A stretch of 64,000 nucleotides of DNA, from positions 93,250 to 157,249 of the forward strand of contig CAVSGS010000018.1 of NCBI GenBank assembly GCA_963727545.1, given 5' to 3'. Of the stretch, positions 61,427-64,000 are shown piece by piece. How positions within the stretch are numbered: the stretch's first letter is position 1; each line of letters begins with the position of its first letter. Made by a program: the position numbers and the translations under genes. A model generated the notes under the pieces. The model did no database searches. It was given only the letters and a program-made list of their open reading frames with translations, and had not been told where the DNA came from. The DNA comes from Flexifilum sp963727545 (lineage in GTDB: Bacteria > Chloroflexota > Anaerolineae > Aggregatilineales > Phototrophicaceae).

Positions 61427-61830
61427 AATATCTGCTCGATACCAACACTTGTATTCGACATCTGAATCAGCGCTCTGAAAGCATCACGCAGCGGTTACAG
61501 CAGACTTCGGAAGACGACATTGCGCTTTGCTCGGTGGTCAAGGCGGAGTTGTTCTTCGGAGCGATGAAAAGCCAGAACTCAGAGAAAACGCTGCTCAGAC
61601 AAAGAGTTTTTGTCGAACGATTTCAATCCTTACCCTTCGATGATCCCTGTTCGTTGATCTACGGACGTATTCGTGCCGATCTTCAGCGTGTCGGAACTCC
61701 TATCGGCGGAAATGACCTTATGATCGCTTCAATTGCATTAGCAAACGATTTGACACTTATTACCCACAATACTCGTGAATTTGGGCGTGTGATAAATTTG
61801 CAGATCGAGGATTGGGAAGTGGAAATCTAA
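61423..61830 (+). CDS. vapC: PIN-domain ribonuclease toxin VapC
   Basis: 135 residues with PIN-domain acidic residues Asp6 (LLDTNTCI), Glu42 (VVKAELFFGA) and Asp98 (PIGGNDLMIASIA), plus THNTREFGRV. Metal-dependent RNase that inhibits translation unless bound by its antitoxin. Base composition is lower in GC than neighbours, consistent with acquisition. Starts within the last codons of the antitoxin. Confidence 0.94.
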   Translation: MKYLLDTNTCIRHLNQRSESITQRLQQTSEDDIALCSVVKAELFFGAMKSQNSEKTLLRQRVFVERFQSLPFDDPCSLIYGRIRADLQRVGTPIGGNDLMIASIALANDLTLITHNTREFGRVINLQIEDWEVEI

Positions 61831-61837
61831 GCAATCT

Positions 61838-61972
61838 ATGTCCAAACGACTTGTGACAAGCTCAAAGCTGATTCTATTGCTTGGATTTGTGATATTTACG
61901 CCGCTTGCCTGCGCACTTCTCTATTATTTGGGAGTGGCTTTCATATTTTGGTATTCAGCTCATGGCTCATAG
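61838..61972 (+). CDS. Small hydrophobic protein (44 residues) after vapC
   Basis: Starts MSKRLVTSSK and ends FWYSAHGS, with two hydrophobic stretches (LILLLGFVIFTPLACALLYY; LGVAFIFWY). It begins seven bases after the vapC stop, same strand, with only a weak GGAAAT upstream, so it may be translated by coupling. AT-rich like vapC. Probably membrane-inserted. Alternatively a chance ORF. Confidence 0.4.
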   Translation: MSKRLVTSSKLILLLGFVIFTPLACALLYYLGVAFIFWYSAHGS

Positions 61973-62001
61973 TATCTATAACACTGACTAAGGTAGTAAA
62001 T

Positions 62002-62038
62002 CAAAACAGCGGCGATCCCCTTCACAAAGATCGCCGCT
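62002..62038 (-). terminator. Terminator-like hairpin of the histidine kinase gene
   Basis: AGCGGCGATC (62008-62017) pairs with GATCGCCGCT (62029-62038). On the minus strand it is followed by GTTTTGATTT. About 40 bases after the kinase stop. Confidence 0.65.
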
Positions 62039-62078
62039 CTTCGCCTGTACTCAGTCCTTAGTTGTGCGTTGAGTGCTG

Positions 62079-63866
62079 TCACTGACTGCTTTCTGGATTG
62101 GCGCTCGACAAAGAAGCAGGCAGCCTGACTGTGAAGGTCGTCCCGGCACTCACTTTGCTCTCGCAGGTAATCGTGCCTTGATGTATGTCAACACTTTCTT
62201 TCACAATCGCCAGCCCTAAACCCGTGCCGCTGATTTCGCCAGTGTTGTTTGCGCGATGGAAGGGTTCAAACAGGCGCGACATGCTTCCCTCTGGAATTCC
62301 GATCCCTTGGTCGCTCACACGGAAGACGATCTCGCCGTTCTGCCGCTGGATTTCGAAGCGGACTTCGCCGCCATCCGGCGAATATTTGGTGGCGTTGGAG
62401 AGCAGGTTGACCAGAATATGTTGTAAGAGCTTCACATCGAGCCGGACATCGGAAAAATCACCGTCCCAGTTCAGCACAAAGGTGTGCTTGTCCTTATCAA
62501 TGACCTGAATTCTCTCCAGTGTGGTCTGGCAGAAGGCTTTCAAATCCAAGGGAGCCGGGTTGAATTCCAGCTTGCCCGACTGGGCTTTGTTGACGGTCAG
62601 GACATCGTCGAGCAAGCTGATCATGAATTGTGCCTGCGTGAGGACAGTCTCCAGATGCGTCATCTGCTGTTCGCGAGTCATGCGCTCGTAGAAGTCGTGC
62701 ACCAGTTCGGTGGAAGACATAATCACCGAAAGCGGGGTGCGGAATTCGTGAGAAACCACCGAGATGAATCGTTCTTTAAGCTGAATCAATTCTTTCTCTT
62801 TCTGCAATTCCAACCGAAGCAGTGCTGCGGCTTGCAGTTCTTCCTGTGCCTTCTTGTGTTCAGTCACATCCGTCACCGAGCCGATAAAGCCCATAAACTC
62901 GCCGTCGTCCGAATAGCGCGGATTGCCGGTAGCAAGCACCGAGCGGTACTCGCCGTCGGACTGGTGATACAGACGATACTCAAACTGGAAGCGGGTTTGG
63001 GTCTGGTTTGCCACCATGAAGGCATTTTTAGTCGACTGCTGATCCTCTGGATGCAGCGCATCCAGCCAGCCCCAATCACGAGCCGCGTCCTCGGTCTGCC
63101 CGGTGAACCTGTGCCATTCGCGGCTCAAGAATGTCCCTCGCCATCTAGGTCGGTCGTCCAAATCATCGACGGAGCGGTATTCGCCATGTTCCGAAAACGC
63201 CGCTCGCTTTCTTTCAGCGCGATTTCCATCTGCTTGCGCTCAGTAATATCGTAAAACATGCTTACGATGTGGGGTGCGTCGCCAAGTTCGAGCAGGTCGG
63301 AGGACGCCAGTAGGTAGATTGAAGCGCCCTGCTTCGTGAGACCCTCAAGTTCGAGGTTGCGAATTTGCCCCTTTTCCGAAATGATGCCCAACGCTTCTGT
63401 GCGCTTTTCCGGTTCAGCCCACAGTTTCATCTCGAACGCCGTATGCCCGATCAGCTCATCCCGTTCGTATCCCATGATCCGCACAAAGGCATCGTTGACA
63501 TCAACAATATGACCGTCCTTTAGGCTGGAAATGCCCGTCGGCACTGGGCTACCGTGAAAAATGGTGCTGAACCGGCTCTCCGATTTGTGCAGCGCCTCCA
63601 GTGTTTGGGTTCTCTCGTGCAGTTCTTTCTCCAGGGACTGTTCCACATCCTCGCGCTTTCGCAGTTCGGCGCGGACAAGGAAAAATAAACCGATGGTCGT
63701 CGTCAGGACAAAAACCAGCCCTTTGACTGTGCCGAAGGTCGCCAACGCCGCCGAATTTTAGGGAACATTAACGAAAGCAGCCTATCCGAAAGGACAATCC
63801 ACAAGATTGCGGTGATGCCGAATGCCATGCTGACGCGAACATAGATCGTGCAAATAATTTACTCAT
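62079..63866 (-). CDS. PAS-domain sensor histidine kinase, frameshifted
   Basis: About 596 residues when joined. N-terminal membrane region (MAFGITAILWIVLSDRLL; LVFVLTTTIGLFFLV) with a coiled linker. PAS domain 1 (FSTIFHGSPVPTGISSLKDGHIVDVNDAFVRIMGY), PAS 2 (FRNMANTAPSMIWTTDLDG, RGTFLSREWHRFTGQTED), HisKA (VVSHEFRTPLSVIMSS, His as phosphoacceptor) and HATPase_c (NLLSNATKYSPDGG, DQGIGIP, GTGLGLAIVKE). Frame changes at about 63138-63143, 63756-63759 and 63843-63849, each one base short; the total is a multiple of three. The ATG at 63866 has GAGG six bases before it, but it lies in sequence like repeat flanks, so the start is uncertain. No response regulator is adjacent. Confidence 0.75.
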
Positions 63867-64000
63867 TACAGACCTCAAGCTCCTAGTATTTGTGACTTTA
63901 TCGCAGAATTACGCAAAAAGAGAGTAAATAATAATTGCATCAGGTTTGTACACTCGAAACGCCCCCGGCATCTCCCTCAGCACTTCCGAAGGAGTGTCTG

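Noticed and set aside
63860..63880. Certainty about the histidine kinase start at 63866
   Set aside because: The start and its GAGG are in a stretch (CATTACAGACCTCA) that resembles the flank of M repeats, so the start is given as uncertain.
1..64000. rRNA genes, prophage, integrase, origin of replication
   Set aside because: No rRNA sequence, phage structural genes, integrase or DnaA-box cluster with dnaA/dnaN was seen.

Overview
The window looks like a chromosomal segment of an Anaerolineae-type Chloroflexota bacterium, roughly 60% GC. This is inferred from the gene repertoire (bacterial SH3, TPR and pre-peptidase C-terminal secreted proteins, Uma2, DUF2283, HicAB and VapBC cassettes, class 1 fructose bisphosphatase, ClpC, a four-domain S1) and from the very high density of palindromic intergenic repeats. 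No marker gene fixes the lineage.

Layout. 0-8 kb: cell-wall amidase, glutaredoxin, two alpha/beta hydrolases, tRNA-Ser(GGA), a zinc-ribbon/TPR protein, an LPG-synthase-like membrane protein and a Uma2 nuclease. 8-20 kb: MFS exporter, glycosyltransferase, aldo/keto reductase, secreted SH3, M23 and LysM proteins, a TlpA-like redoxin and fbp. 20-30 kb: MazF-like toxin, large class A penicillin-binding protein, beta-propeller protein, MBL hydrolase and two TPR proteins. 30-38 kb: Gfo/Idh dehydrogenase, an apparent MFS-DUF4258-DUF2283-ROK operon, PPC protein, second aldo/keto reductase and RidA. 38-45 kb: STAS-like protein, a probable new small RNA, clpC, rpsA and a FixH-like lipoprotein with a membrane protein. 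45-55 kb: ferredoxin-type membrane protein, GT-C-like protein, moaA, APH, dienelactone hydrolase and surE. 55-64 kb: third aldo/keto reductase, MerR regulator with a textbook operator, HicAB, DinB, helix-hairpin-helix protein, MFS, VapBC with a small hydrophobic ORF, and a PAS histidine kinase.

Two things stand out. First, at least nine genes are split by single-base shifts: nine sites have one base too many and about five have one too few. Where the excess base can be placed it usually repeats a neighbour, so sequencing or assembly indels are the simplest explanation, but this needs reads. I give the reconstructed spans of these genes. Second, intergenic DNA is packed with palindromic repeats: (P) 25-28 bp palindromes with fixed GTAGGGGC ends and covarying centres; (M) about 110 bp two-hairpin elements bounded by ACCTCACCCC; (S) cassettes of several consecutive hairpins; (G) a CTCCCCTCCC hairpin. 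One M/P composite is flanked by a 31-bp duplication of the fbp 3' end. One M copy carries a nested 157-bp MITE with CTGA ends and a 9-bp target duplication.

The best candidate for something undescribed is the structured RNA at about 38916-39095. It has its own promoter, a long-range helix and a strong terminator, and lies beside clpC.
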